Shown here: positions 8,105 through 15,656 of the stretch, piece by piece | How the letters are laid out: each line of letters begins with the position of its first letter | Numbering within the stretch: the stretch's first letter is position 1 | Origin: Maribacter hydrothermalis | GTDB lineage: Bacteria; Bacteroidota; Bacteroidia; Flavobacteriales; Flavobacteriaceae | Assembly: GCF_001913155.1 (NCBI RefSeq) | Contig: NZ_CP018760.1 | Location: forward strand, 186,001-250,000 | Direction: 5' to 3' | DNA length: 64,000 nucleotides | Notes under the pieces: generated by a model | Told to the model about the DNA's origin: nothing | Seen by the model: only the letters and a program-made list of their open reading frames with translations | The model's database searches: none | Position numbers and translations under genes: made by a program

Positions 8105-8641
8105 ATGAATAATCGTAGTTTTAATCTTTTTTGCTTAGTACTAATAATACTAGTTGCTTGTAAGGATAATGTACCAAGGATAAACAAGAACCAAGTAATG
8201 GCAAATAATACTTATGTATCTGTGTTAAAAGAGACTACGAAAATATATTTAAATGCGTGGAGTGAGTATGATACGCTGTTACAACAGTCTATAACTATAC
8301 AGAAAGTGGTACGTAATGTTAATGGTGAAAATGTCTCTTACAACCAACACGAACTATTTAAATCCATGCATTTTTGGTATAGGGCTATGCCAGACATTAA
8401 AATTATAGATAAAGAAATAACTGTTATTGAAAATAGAACCTATGTTAACTGGGTGAGTACGGGCACCAATACTGGAATGTTCGGAGATATACCACCTACA
8501 GGAAAAGTAGGGCAAACAAATGGCATCAGTATTTTAACCTTTAATGATGCTGGAAAAATTGTTCATGAAATTGCCTATTTTGATATGCTAAGCCTTATGG
8601 AAGAATTGGGGTATACCTTGGAATCACCGGTTATGAACTAA
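8105..8641 (+). CDS. SnoaL/NTF2-like lipoprotein
   Basis: The 178-residue protein starts with a lipoprotein signal (core CLVLIILVAC, lipidated Cys19), so it should be membrane-anchored. The mature part has the SnoaL-like polyketide-cyclase/NTF2 pattern: a start helix (IYLNAWSEYDTLL), an HELFKSMHFWYRAMPD segment, and strands ending in GKIVHEIAYFDMLSLMEELGY. SnoaL-like domains are small cone-shaped folds that bind or isomerise small molecules, and the ligand here is unknown. It is the first of several NTF2-like genes in this region (others at 9750, 10492 and the N terminus of the kinase at 12014). Confidence 0.72.
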   Translation: MNNRSFNLFCLVLIILVACKDNVPRINKNQVMANNTYVSVLKETTKIYLNAWSEYDTLLQQSITIQKVVRNVNGENVSYNQHELFKSMHFWYRAMPDIKIIDKEITVIENRTYVNWVSTGTNTGMFGDIPPTGKVGQTNGISILTFNDAGKIVHEIAYFDMLSLMEELGYTLESPVMN

Positions 8642-8719
8642 ATATAGAAGAGTATCATCAGTAAAAAAATAATGACTTTATACTTTTAATTTGGCAATAG
8701 AATCAATTAATTTGGCCGT

Positions 8720-9415
8720 ATGAAGAAACAACTCTTAATTTATGGCAGCGGAAGACATACCGTACCATTTTTAAAATATTTGGCCGAGGCAACTGGTAAA
8801 AAAAAGCCCAATCTTTGTTTTATACCCACGGCCAGTGGAGAAGACCAAAGTTATATAGATTCGTTTTACGAAGTTTGTTCACAAATTAATGTTACTCCCC
8901 ACGTTTTGAGCGTTTGGATAAATTCTTATGACCAACAAGAATCTTTTGATGAGCTGATTTGTAAAATGGATGCCATTGTTGTTGGTGGCGGGAATACTTT
9001 AAATATGTTAGCCATTTGGAAAGCTCAAGGTATAGATATTGCTCTTAAAAAAGCCTATGATAATGGTGTAGTTATGGGTGGTGGTAGTGCAGGTTCTTTA
9101 TGTTGGTTTAATGGTGGTACAACAGACTCTAGACCAATAGAATTAAGTATTGTAAAATGTTTGTCGTTTATTGATAAAAGTCATTGCCCGCATTACAATT
9201 CAGAAAAATCTAGAAGACCTTTGTATCACAAGAATATTTTAACTGAAAAACTTACAGATGGTTATGCTTGTGATGACCGCTCTGCAATTCATTTTATAGA
9301 TGGTGATGTCTTTACATCCATTTCGCTTGATACTGATAATCATTCTTATTACGTGTATTTAAACAAGAATAATACAATTCAAGAAGATAAAATACCTAGT
9401 ACAATAGTATCTTAA
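8720..9415 (+). CDS. Peptidase E-like (S51 family) serine peptidase
   Basis: The 231-residue cytosolic protein has the class I glutamine-amidotransferase-like fold of family S51. It shows IYGSGRHTVPFL at the N terminus, the VVGGGNTLNML segment, the nucleophile elbow GGGSAGSLCWF (Ser within GSAG, about residue 126) and a later DRSAIHFIDG segment. Peptidase E releases N-terminal Asp from dipeptides in E. coli/Salmonella, while cyanophycinase is another member; Asp-dipeptidase is the likelier activity for this length. It sits 78 bp after the SnoaL lipoprotein and may be cotranscribed with it. Confidence 0.82.
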   Translation: MKKQLLIYGSGRHTVPFLKYLAEATGKKKPNLCFIPTASGEDQSYIDSFYEVCSQINVTPHVLSVWINSYDQQESFDELICKMDAIVVGGGNTLNMLAIWKAQGIDIALKKAYDNGVVMGGGSAGSLCWFNGGTTDSRPIELSIVKCLSFIDKSHCPHYNSEKSRRPLYHKNILTEKLTDGYACDDRSAIHFIDGDVFTSISLDTDNHSYYVYLNKNNTIQEDKIPSTIVS

Positions 9416-9749
9416 TATAAAATAATTTAAAAATAAATAACTGACAGTTTACCACTCAATTTTTCTAAGTAGACTACTAATAGTAAACCTCACCCCTATT
9501 TTATTTTTCATTATATAAATACAAGTAGCCTGTTAGCTATTTAAATAGATCACAGGTTACACCTCTACTTAATTATATAACGAATTCTATTACTCTTATA
9601 ATTTCTTGATAAATAAATTGATGTGTTCGGACAGTTTAGAAACCTATCTGTCCATAACTAGTTGTTTTTAAATTGAAATAATGATTTCTTTAGAATAGGC
9701 CTCCGTTTTAATTTTAAACAGCACTATTAATTTATAAAACCGAGAAATT
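9416..9749. other. Intergenic region without a gene
   Basis: This AT-rich stretch of 334 bp holds no credible open frame. The one structured item is the GGACAG/CTGTCC inverted repeat annotated at 9625-9653. No clear terminator was found after the peptidase gene. Confidence 0.6.
9625..9653. promoter_or_regulatory. Operator-like inverted repeat GGACAG-N13-CTGTCC
   Basis: GGACAG (9629-9634) and CTGTCC (9648-9653) form a perfect 6-bp inverted repeat, 97 bp before the SnoaL-like gene at 9750. Its left arm is embedded in GTTCGGACA (9625-9633), identical to the nonamer at 8008-8016. The string ACAGTTTAG at 9631-9639 also fits a LytTR half-site, but no properly spaced second half-site is visible. 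Confidence 0.4.
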
Positions 9750-10271
9750 ATGAAAAGAATAAAAACGACAATTTTATTTGTCACTATGGCATTAGCTATA
9801 AGTATGAGCAACGCTCAAGACCCAAAAGTATCTCTAGATTTTAACAATGGAGAAAGAGCTACTGAACTACTAAAAAAATATGTAACGGCATTGCAGAACG
9901 CAGATGTTGATGGCCTTGCAGCCTTAATGTCAGAAAATGCTATGGTTTACGGACTTGGTGGTGGTTTAGATTCTTTAACTGCTACTGAACATAAAACGTA
10001 TTGGGTTAATAGTTTGGCCAACTACAAACATAATATATCAAGAGACCTCTATTTACCTGTAAAAGTTGAAGATAACTGGAATGAAGGTGAATGGTTGCTT
10101 ACTTCGGGAGTAAATACGCTTGAAAATACCAAAACGGGGGAAGTAACACCGGTACCTTATCATATTGCAGCCGTAGTTGTTGATGATAAAATAGCCGCTA
10201 TGCATTACTATTTAGACTATATCAGTTTATTAACGAAACAAGGATATAAGGTTATACCTCCTTCTGAATAA
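9750..10271 (+). CDS. Secreted SnoaL/NTF2-like protein
   Basis: The 173-residue protein begins with a signal peptide (KRIKTTILFV...ISMSNAQ, cleavage at about 23). The mature domain shows a SnoaL/NTF2-like pattern: ATELLKKYVTALQNADVDGLAALMSENAMVYGL (helix plus first strand), a Trp-containing middle and closing strands (PYHIAAVVVDDKIAAMHYYLDYISLL). The fold binds small ligands and the substrate is unknown. It shares an upstream nonamer with the lipoprotein gene at 8105. No catalytic residues can be assigned. Confidence 0.7.
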   Translation: MKRIKTTILFVTMALAISMSNAQDPKVSLDFNNGERATELLKKYVTALQNADVDGLAALMSENAMVYGLGGGLDSLTATEHKTYWVNSLANYKHNISRDLYLPVKVEDNWNEGEWLLTSGVNTLENTKTGEVTPVPYHIAAVVVDDKIAAMHYYLDYISLLTKQGYKVIPPSE

Positions 10272-10330
10272 TATAGATCATAAAATAATTAATCTACTTA
10301 TAGAATAATAACCAAACCATTTTAAAATAG

Positions 10331-10443
10331 AAATCGGCAGACGTGTTTTGAGGGAAAACTATATGGACAAATCATTGGAGAAAAATTAATGTTTTTTGAT
10401 AGCCAAACCTATGATCTTGACTACTAAGTCTGCTGATTTTTTT
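10331..10443 (+). other. Large hairpin with U-tract enclosing two tiny overlapping frames
   Basis: AAATCGGCAGAC (10331-10342) pairs with GTCTGCTGATTT (10428-10439) with a single mismatch or G-U pair, and the right arm runs into seven T residues (10437-10443). The enclosed 85 nt contain two tiny frames, MDKSLEKN (10363-10389, preceded by GAGGGA) and MFFDSQTYDLDY (10389-10427, preceded by GGAG), joined by a TAATG overlap. This may be the terminator of the gene at 9750 or a structured leader of the gene at 10492. The mini-frames may be chance. Confidence 0.4.
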
Positions 10444-10491
10444 AAGTAATGCAATTACCAAATAGCTAATAAATAATAAAAAGAGAATAGC

Positions 10492-10890
10492 ATGAAAAAT
10501 GTAACCGTAGTAGACAAACTATATAATGGTTTCGCCACAGGAGATATACCTACAGTTTTAGGTTTAATGAGCAATAACATAATTTGGAACGAAGCTGAAG
10601 GAAATACATTAGCAGATGGCAACCCCTATGTGGGGCCTGAAGCAGTTTTAAACGGGGTTTTTGCGAGACTAGGAGAAGAACATGAATATTTTAATCTAGA
10701 GCATATTGAACTGCACGATATGTATAACGATAAAGTACTTGCAACCCTACGTTACAATGCAAAAAGAAAAAATAATGGTGCATTAATAAATGCCCAAGTA
10801 GCCCATTTTTGGACACTGAAAGATTCAAAAATAATAGCTTTTCAACAATATGTTGATACCAAACAATTAGCCGATGCGGCCAGTAAATAA
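10492..10890 (+). CDS. Cytosolic SnoaL-like protein
   Basis: The 132-residue protein lacks a signal peptide and is the clearest SnoaL-like member of the cluster: VVDKLYNGFATGDIPTVLGLMSNNIIWNEAEGN (helix and first strand), an NPYVGPEAVLNGVFARL segment, and final strands LINAQVAHFWTLKDSKIIAFQQYVDT. Such ketosteroid-isomerase-like proteins act on or bind small metabolites, with no catalytic assignment possible here. The next gene's lipoprotein start follows 23 bp after the stop, suggesting cotranscription. Confidence 0.8.
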   Translation: MKNVTVVDKLYNGFATGDIPTVLGLMSNNIIWNEAEGNTLADGNPYVGPEAVLNGVFARLGEEHEYFNLEHIELHDMYNDKVLATLRYNAKRKNNGALINAQVAHFWTLKDSKIIAFQQYVDTKQLADAASK

Positions 10891-10912
10891 TTTATTAAAT
10901 CTTAATATACAT

Positions 10913-11428
10913 ATGAATCTAACTACTATTGCAAAACAATTAATAGTACCCGCTTTTATAATTTTTACACTCACTTCTTGTAATCAAGTACCTAAGGAAC
11001 AAGAAATAGTTGAAGAAGTGAAAGTTGAAGAAATTAAACCAGAAATTCCTGAATATTTTCAATTACGACCTGAAATTGAAAATGTATTTGGATATACCCA
11101 TGCAGTTAAAATAGGTAATGATATAAAAATTTCAGGTGCCGTTAGCATGGACGCCAATGGTAACCCAACTGCTATAGGTGATTTTGAACAGCAAATGATT
11201 AATTGTTATGCCGATTTAGATAAAATACTAAAGCACTTTGGTAGTTCTTTTGATGATGTTGTGGTTGAAAATGTTTTTACCACTAATATGCCTAAGTTCT
11301 TAAAAACTGCAGCCTACAGAAATGAAATTTACACAAAACATTTTCCAACAGGGTCATGGCTTGGAGTTAAAGAATTGGCAATGCCAGAGTTTCTTATTGA
11401 AATTGAATTAGAAGTTCATGTAAAATAA
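10913..11428 (+). CDS. RidA-family (YjgF/UK114) lipoprotein
   Basis: From the ATG at 10913 the product is 171 residues. This start is chosen over the in-frame ATG at 10874, which lies inside the preceding gene, because it gives a proper lipoprotein signal (KQLIVPAFIIFTLTSC). A Glu-rich linker is followed by a RidA-like domain of about 120 residues: VKIGNDIKISGAVSMD, QQMINCYADLDKILKHFGSSFDDVV, then FPTGSWLGVKELAMPEFLIEIELEVH. RidA proteins hydrolyse reactive imines/enamines. The Arg that binds substrate carboxylate in the last strand of active RidA is not evident here, so it may be a non-enzymatic binding variant. Export is unusual for this family. Confidence 0.78.
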   Translation: MNLTTIAKQLIVPAFIIFTLTSCNQVPKEQEIVEEVKVEEIKPEIPEYFQLRPEIENVFGYTHAVKIGNDIKISGAVSMDANGNPTAIGDFEQQMINCYADLDKILKHFGSSFDDVVVENVFTTNMPKFLKTAAYRNEIYTKHFPTGSWLGVKELAMPEFLIEIELEVHVK

Positions 11429-11600
11429 GAACAATTGTAGCTATGTAAAAGAAATGTCGCTAAAACAAATAATTGCCTATATGGAAAAGACAACTATTTA
11501 GAATTAGTAACATGTATTGCTATTAAATACCCGCATTACTCTTATTAAACATTCTTTCAATCTAAGAAAGTTAACTAGCTAATAAACAAAATTCAATGCA

Positions 11601-11936
11601 ATGAATAAGTCAAGTAAAGATTGGACCAAACATGAACTGAAAATATATCTTTTATTGCTTTGTGCACAAGCAGATTCAGTTCAGACGCAAGATGAGTTAG
11701 CACTAATAAAGCGCAAAACCAATAGCGACACCTTTGCCGTAATTCATCAAGAATTTAATATGGACGATGAGGATACTAGTATTGAAAAAATAGAGAAATC
11801 TATTGCTAAACTAGACTTTAGTCAAATGGAATTGGCGGAATTAAAAAAAGAGATTCATGAATTGTTTCAAATGGATAAGAAATTCTCTGCCGCTGAACGC
11901 TATTTGGATAAGATACTTGACAATATTGTATACTAA
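11601..11936 (+). CDS. Small TerB-like helical protein
   Basis: The 111-residue cytosolic protein is predicted all-helical and acidic. The opening YLLLLCAQADSVQTQDELALIKRK resembles the TerB/DjlA-type start (a helix, then an acidic loop of the ADxxxxxxE kind), and two further helices follow. TerB-like proteins are metal-associated adaptor proteins. This assignment rests on pattern only. It precedes the kinase gene at 12014 on the same strand with 77 bp between. Confidence 0.55.
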   Translation: MNKSSKDWTKHELKIYLLLLCAQADSVQTQDELALIKRKTNSDTFAVIHQEFNMDDEDTSIEKIEKSIAKLDFSQMELAELKKEIHELFQMDKKFSAAERYLDKILDNIVY

Positions 11937-12013
11937 TCAGGATAACCATCTTGACCAAAAGATTTTTATGCTGTCAAGCCATTTTTTCTTTATACAGATT
12001 TACCCCTCAATAA

Positions 12014-15000
12014 ATGAAACCAACCAAAAAAACAGAAAGCCAGCTAATAGAAGTTTATAACAAATGGCTACATAGTTATTTAAATGGCGATATAAAAACC
12101 TATGACTCTTATTTTGATGACGCTTATCATTTTATTGGTTCTACCCAAAACGAAGAATTTTTAAATAGAACAGACACTACACATTTTTTTGCCAACACTG
12201 CGGATCAACTTGCTGGAAAGTGCGATTTAAGAAACGAATCTAAAACCATAGAACAGTTTGGAGAGCTCGTATTTATAACGCATCTATTTGACGCATGGTT
12301 TTTAAATGAAAAACAATACAACTATTACGGCCGATTTAGATTTACAAGTACGCTCCAAGAAAAAACTAATGGTTGGCGATTTATATATCAGCATTTTTCC
12401 ACACCAGATGGCAAAACCGAAGTAGGCGAAACTATAGGTTTTGATAAAATCTCTAAAGAAAACGCAGTACTAAAAGAAGCAATTAAACGGCGAACATTTG
12501 AACTTGAAGAAAAAAATCGTGAATTAGAAATTGAAGGTGCCTTAGAACGTATACGTACCCAAGCTATAGCAATGAAACAGCCAAGCGACTTGCTAGACAT
12601 TGTAGTTACTATGCGTAATGAATTCATCAAATTAGGTCATGAAGCTAATTATTTTTGGCATATGATGTGGCTACCAAAAATCTACGAAAAAGCCATGACC
12701 TCTGGCGATGGTACCAAAATAGGTTTTGTAATGGAATTGCCCAGACATATTCATGTAGATATTTCACTGTTGGCAGCATGGGAAAAAAGTAATGAATCTA
12801 CAGTAGTTTATGCAATGAATGCCGAAGAAGCCATTGACTATATAGATAAAATGGTGAGTCTAGGAGATTTTAAAAACATAGACCCACAAGCCCCTACTCA
12901 TGATGATATTAAACATATTGGCGGACTCACATTTATTATGGCACGCACAAGTCATGGTGAAATTGGCTATAGCTTGCCCGGTGTTGTGAATAATCCACCA
13001 AAAGAGGATATTGAAATACTAGTGCAGTTTGCAAAAGCTTTTGACCTTGCACATCAACGTTTCTTAGATCTTCAAAAATCTGAAAGACAAGCTAGAGAAG
13101 TTCAAATTGAACTTGCGCTTGAAAAAGTAAGAAGCCGTACAATGGCTATGCAGCATAGCGATGAACTTGCAGAAACTTCATTTTTATTAGATACCCAAGT
13201 ACGTGATTTAGGTATTAAAACTAGAGGATGTGCCTTTAATATTTATAATAAAAATGATTCTACAGAGTGGTTTAGTTCAGAACAGGGAACAATGCCAACA
13301 TACCAAACACCAAGAGAAAATATTTTTTTAGAGTATTATGATATCGGGAAAAGTGGGCAAACAATACACATTAAGAATTTTGAAGGTAGAGAATGTGCCA
13401 AGCATTATGAATACATGTGTACAATCCCTGTAATGGGCGATGCACTCATAAAACTTAAAGAAAATGGTGGTTCTTTTCCTGCTAATCAAATAGATCATGT
13501 AATTTATTTTAAATACGGTTATTTACTTTTTATCACTCTAGAGTCCGTACCAAAAGCACATGATATTTTTAAGCGCTTCGCCAAAGTTTTTGAACAAACT
13601 TACACACGTTTTCTCGACCTAAAAAAAGCAGAAGAACAAGCCAGAGAAGCTCAGATAGAATATGCTCTTGAAAAAGTACGCTCCCGTACAATGGCTATGC
13701 AGCACAGTAATGAATTACCAGAAGCTGCCAACGATCTCTTTTTACAAGTTCAAGCTTTAGGTATACCGGCATGGAGTGCCGGGTATTGCACCTGGGATGA
13801 AAACAAAACAAATGCAACCGCGAATATGAGTAGCGAAGGTGTTGTCCAAAAGCCATTTGTTTTACCAATTGTTGGTGTGGGTTACGATTTTCAAAAACCG
13901 TTACAAAATGGAGCATCTTTTCATATTGATGAATTAGGCGGAGATGGTATTGTAAAGCATTACGAGTTTATGCGTACCCTACCCATTTTTGGTGAAGTAA
14001 TTGATGGTATTCTTGAAGCCGGATTTCCTTTACCTACATTCCAAATATTCCATATTGTGTATTTTGATTATGGATATGTTATGTTTATAACCTATGAACC
14101 AGTGCCAAAAGCGCATGATATTTTTAAGCGTTTCGGAAAAGTTTTTGAACAAACCTATACTCGTTTTCTTGATCTTCAAAAAGCAGAAGCTCAAACTAAA
14201 GAAGCTCAAATTGAAGCAGCTTTAGAAACTGTACGATCTCGTTCCCTTTCCATGCAAAAACCAGATGAATTACAAGAAGTAGTCACAGTTGTTTCCGAAA
14301 AATTAAAGGACCTAGGCATTGTAATGGATGCTGGCGGAGTAATCATATGTACCTATTCCAAAGAATCTAAAGATGTAGTGCACTGGATAGCATCTCCAGA
14401 TTATTCTCATTCAGGGAAATATCTGGTACCTTATTTTGATCATCAAATTTTTAAGGATACTTGGGATTCAAAAAACAATGGGGATGAATGGTTTTCAAAA
14501 TCCTATTCGGTTAAAGAAAAAAATAGCTTCTTTCAACATTGTTTTGAGCATAGTGATTACAAACATTTTCCTGAGGAAATAAAGGACCTGGTTCTTAAAA
14601 AGAATCACCATACTCTTTCTTTTGCTTGGAACGAACATTCTGCAATCTTGGTTCCTTCACATACCAAAGGTTTGGTTCCTACTTTGAAAGAACGGGAAAT
14701 CCTTATTCGTTTCGCTAAGGTTTTTGAACAGGCATACATTCGCTTTATGGATTTGCAGGTGAAAGAAGAGCAATCAATTGCGCTTCTTGAAGAAAAGCAA
14801 CGCCTAGAAAAAACTTTAAAAAATCTCCAAGAAACTCAAAAGCAACTCATTCAATCTGAAAAAATGGCAAGTCTTGGTGAACTAACTGCGGGCATTGCCC
14901 ATGAGATTCAGAATCCCCTAAATTTCGTCAATAATTTTAGTGAAGTAAGTAACGAACTTATTGATGAAATGAACGAGGAACTAGATAAAGGGGATCTTGA

Positions 15001-15655
15001 AGAGGTAAAGGCTATTTCACTGGATATCAAACAAAACCTCGAAAAAATTAACCACCACGGTAAACGTGCCGAGGGTATTGTAAAAGGGATGTTACAACAT
15101 AGTAGAACAAGCACTGCCGAAAAAGAACCTACAGATATTAATAAGTTGGCAGATGAATATTTAAGACTAGCCTACCACGGATTACGGGCAAAAGACAAAA
15201 CCTTCAATGCCGAATTAATAACCGACTTTGATGATACAATTGGTAAAATCTTCATTATTCCCCAAGACATGGGTAGAGTTATACTAAACTTAATTACCAA
15301 TGCTTTTTATGCGGTAAATGAGAAAGTTAAAAGCCCCCTAACCCCCAAAGGGGGAACAAATGATTCTGAAAAAGTATACAAACCTACTGTTTGTGTCAGC
15401 ACAAATAAGCTAGATAATAACGCGATTGTTTCTATTTCAGACAATGGTAACGGCATCCCAAAATCAATCGTAGACAAAATTTTTCAACCATTTTTTACCA
15501 CCAAACCGACAGGGCAAGGTACCGGCCTGGGCTTAAGCATGAGCTATGATATTATAACCAAAGGGCATGGTGGCAAACTATTAGTAGAAACAATAGAAAA
15601 GGAAGGAACCACATTTATAATTGAATTACCATATACCAACCAACCCATAAACTAG
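12014..15655 (+). CDS. NTF2-headed multi-sensor histidine kinase
   Basis: The 1213-residue protein has no signal peptide or clear membrane helix, so it should be cytosolic. Residues 1-125 form a SnoaL/NTF2-like domain (EVYNKWLHSYLNGDIKTYDS...). Four sensor units of about 185 residues follow, each opening with a coiled linker of the type ExALExVRSRTMAMQ (starting near 174, 366, 549, 734), alternating with GAF-like domains ending in ARVFEQTYxRFLDLQKAE-type helices. A coiled coil leads into HisKA (GELTAGIAHEIQNPLNF, His about 963) and HATPase_c (DNGNGIP, GTGLGLSMSYDI). The kinase core is a close paralogue of that at 18550-19300. Its stop is one base before the next ATG. The HATPase holds a short repeat-derived insertion (15332-15356). 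The probable receivers are at 19359 and 19738. Confidence 0.88.
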   Translation: MKPTKKTESQLIEVYNKWLHSYLNGDIKTYDSYFDDAYHFIGSTQNEEFLNRTDTTHFFANTADQLAGKCDLRNESKTIEQFGELVFITHLFDAWFLNEKQYNYYGRFRFTSTLQEKTNGWRFIYQHFSTPDGKTEVGETIGFDKISKENAVLKEAIKRRTFELEEKNRELEIEGALERIRTQAIAMKQPSDLLDIVVTMRNEFIKLGHEANYFWHMMWLPKIYEKAMTSGDGTKIGFVMELPRHIHVDISLLAAWEKSNESTVVYAMNAEEAIDYIDKMVSLGDFKNIDPQAPTHDDIKHIGGLTFIMARTSHGEIGYSLPGVVNNPPKEDIEILVQFAKAFDLAHQRFLDLQKSERQAREVQIELALEKVRSRTMAMQHSDELAETSFLLDTQVRDLGIKTRGCAFNIYNKNDSTEWFSSEQGTMPTYQTPRENIFLEYYDIGKSGQTIHIKNFEGRECAKHYEYMCTIPVMGDALIKLKENGGSFPANQIDHVIYFKYGYLLFITLESVPKAHDIFKRFAKVFEQTYTRFLDLKKAEEQAREAQIEYALEKVRSRTMAMQHSNELPEAANDLFLQVQALGIPAWSAGYCTWDENKTNATANMSSEGVVQKPFVLPIVGVGYDFQKPLQNGASFHIDELGGDGIVKHYEFMRTLPIFGEVIDGILEAGFPLPTFQIFHIVYFDYGYVMFITYEPVPKAHDIFKRFGKVFEQTYTRFLDLQKAEAQTKEAQIEAALETVRSRSLSMQKPDELQEVVTVVSEKLKDLGIVMDAGGVIICTYSKESKDVVHWIASPDYSHSGKYLVPYFDHQIFKDTWDSKNNGDEWFSKSYSVKEKNSFFQHCFEHSDYKHFPEEIKDLVLKKNHHTLSFAWNEHSAILVPSHTKGLVPTLKEREILIRFAKVFEQAYIRFMDLQVKEEQSIALLEEKQRLEKTLKNLQETQKQLIQSEKMASLGELTAGIAHEIQNPLNFVNNFSEVSNELIDEMNEELDKGDLEEVKAISLDIKQNLEKINHHGKRAEGIVKGMLQHSRTSTAEKEPTDINKLADEYLRLAYHGLRAKDKTFNAELITDFDDTIGKIFIIPQDMGRVILNLITNAFYAVNEKVKSPLTPKGGTNDSEKVYKPTVCVSTNKLDNNAIVSISDNGNGIPKSIVDKIFQPFFTTKPTGQGTGLGLSMSYDIITKGHGGKLLVETIEKEGTTFIIELPYTNQPIN
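15332..15356 (+). repeat. C5-TAA-C5-AAA-G5 palindromic repeat inserted in frame
   Basis: The string CCCCTAACCCCCAAAGGGG lies within the HATPase domain of the kinase and is read as the residues SPLTPKGGT. GC-rich C-run/G-run palindromes of this kind are dispersed intergenic repeats in Bacteroidota genomes, as I recall. The paralogous kinase downstream has a shorter KKKKEQNPKG loop at this place. The insertion keeps the frame and falls in a surface loop before the G1 box. Confidence 0.7.
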
Positions 15656-15656
15656 T

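Noticed and set aside
11857..12060. 67-codon frame between the TerB-like and kinase genes
   Set aside because: It overlaps both genes in another frame and has no family features.
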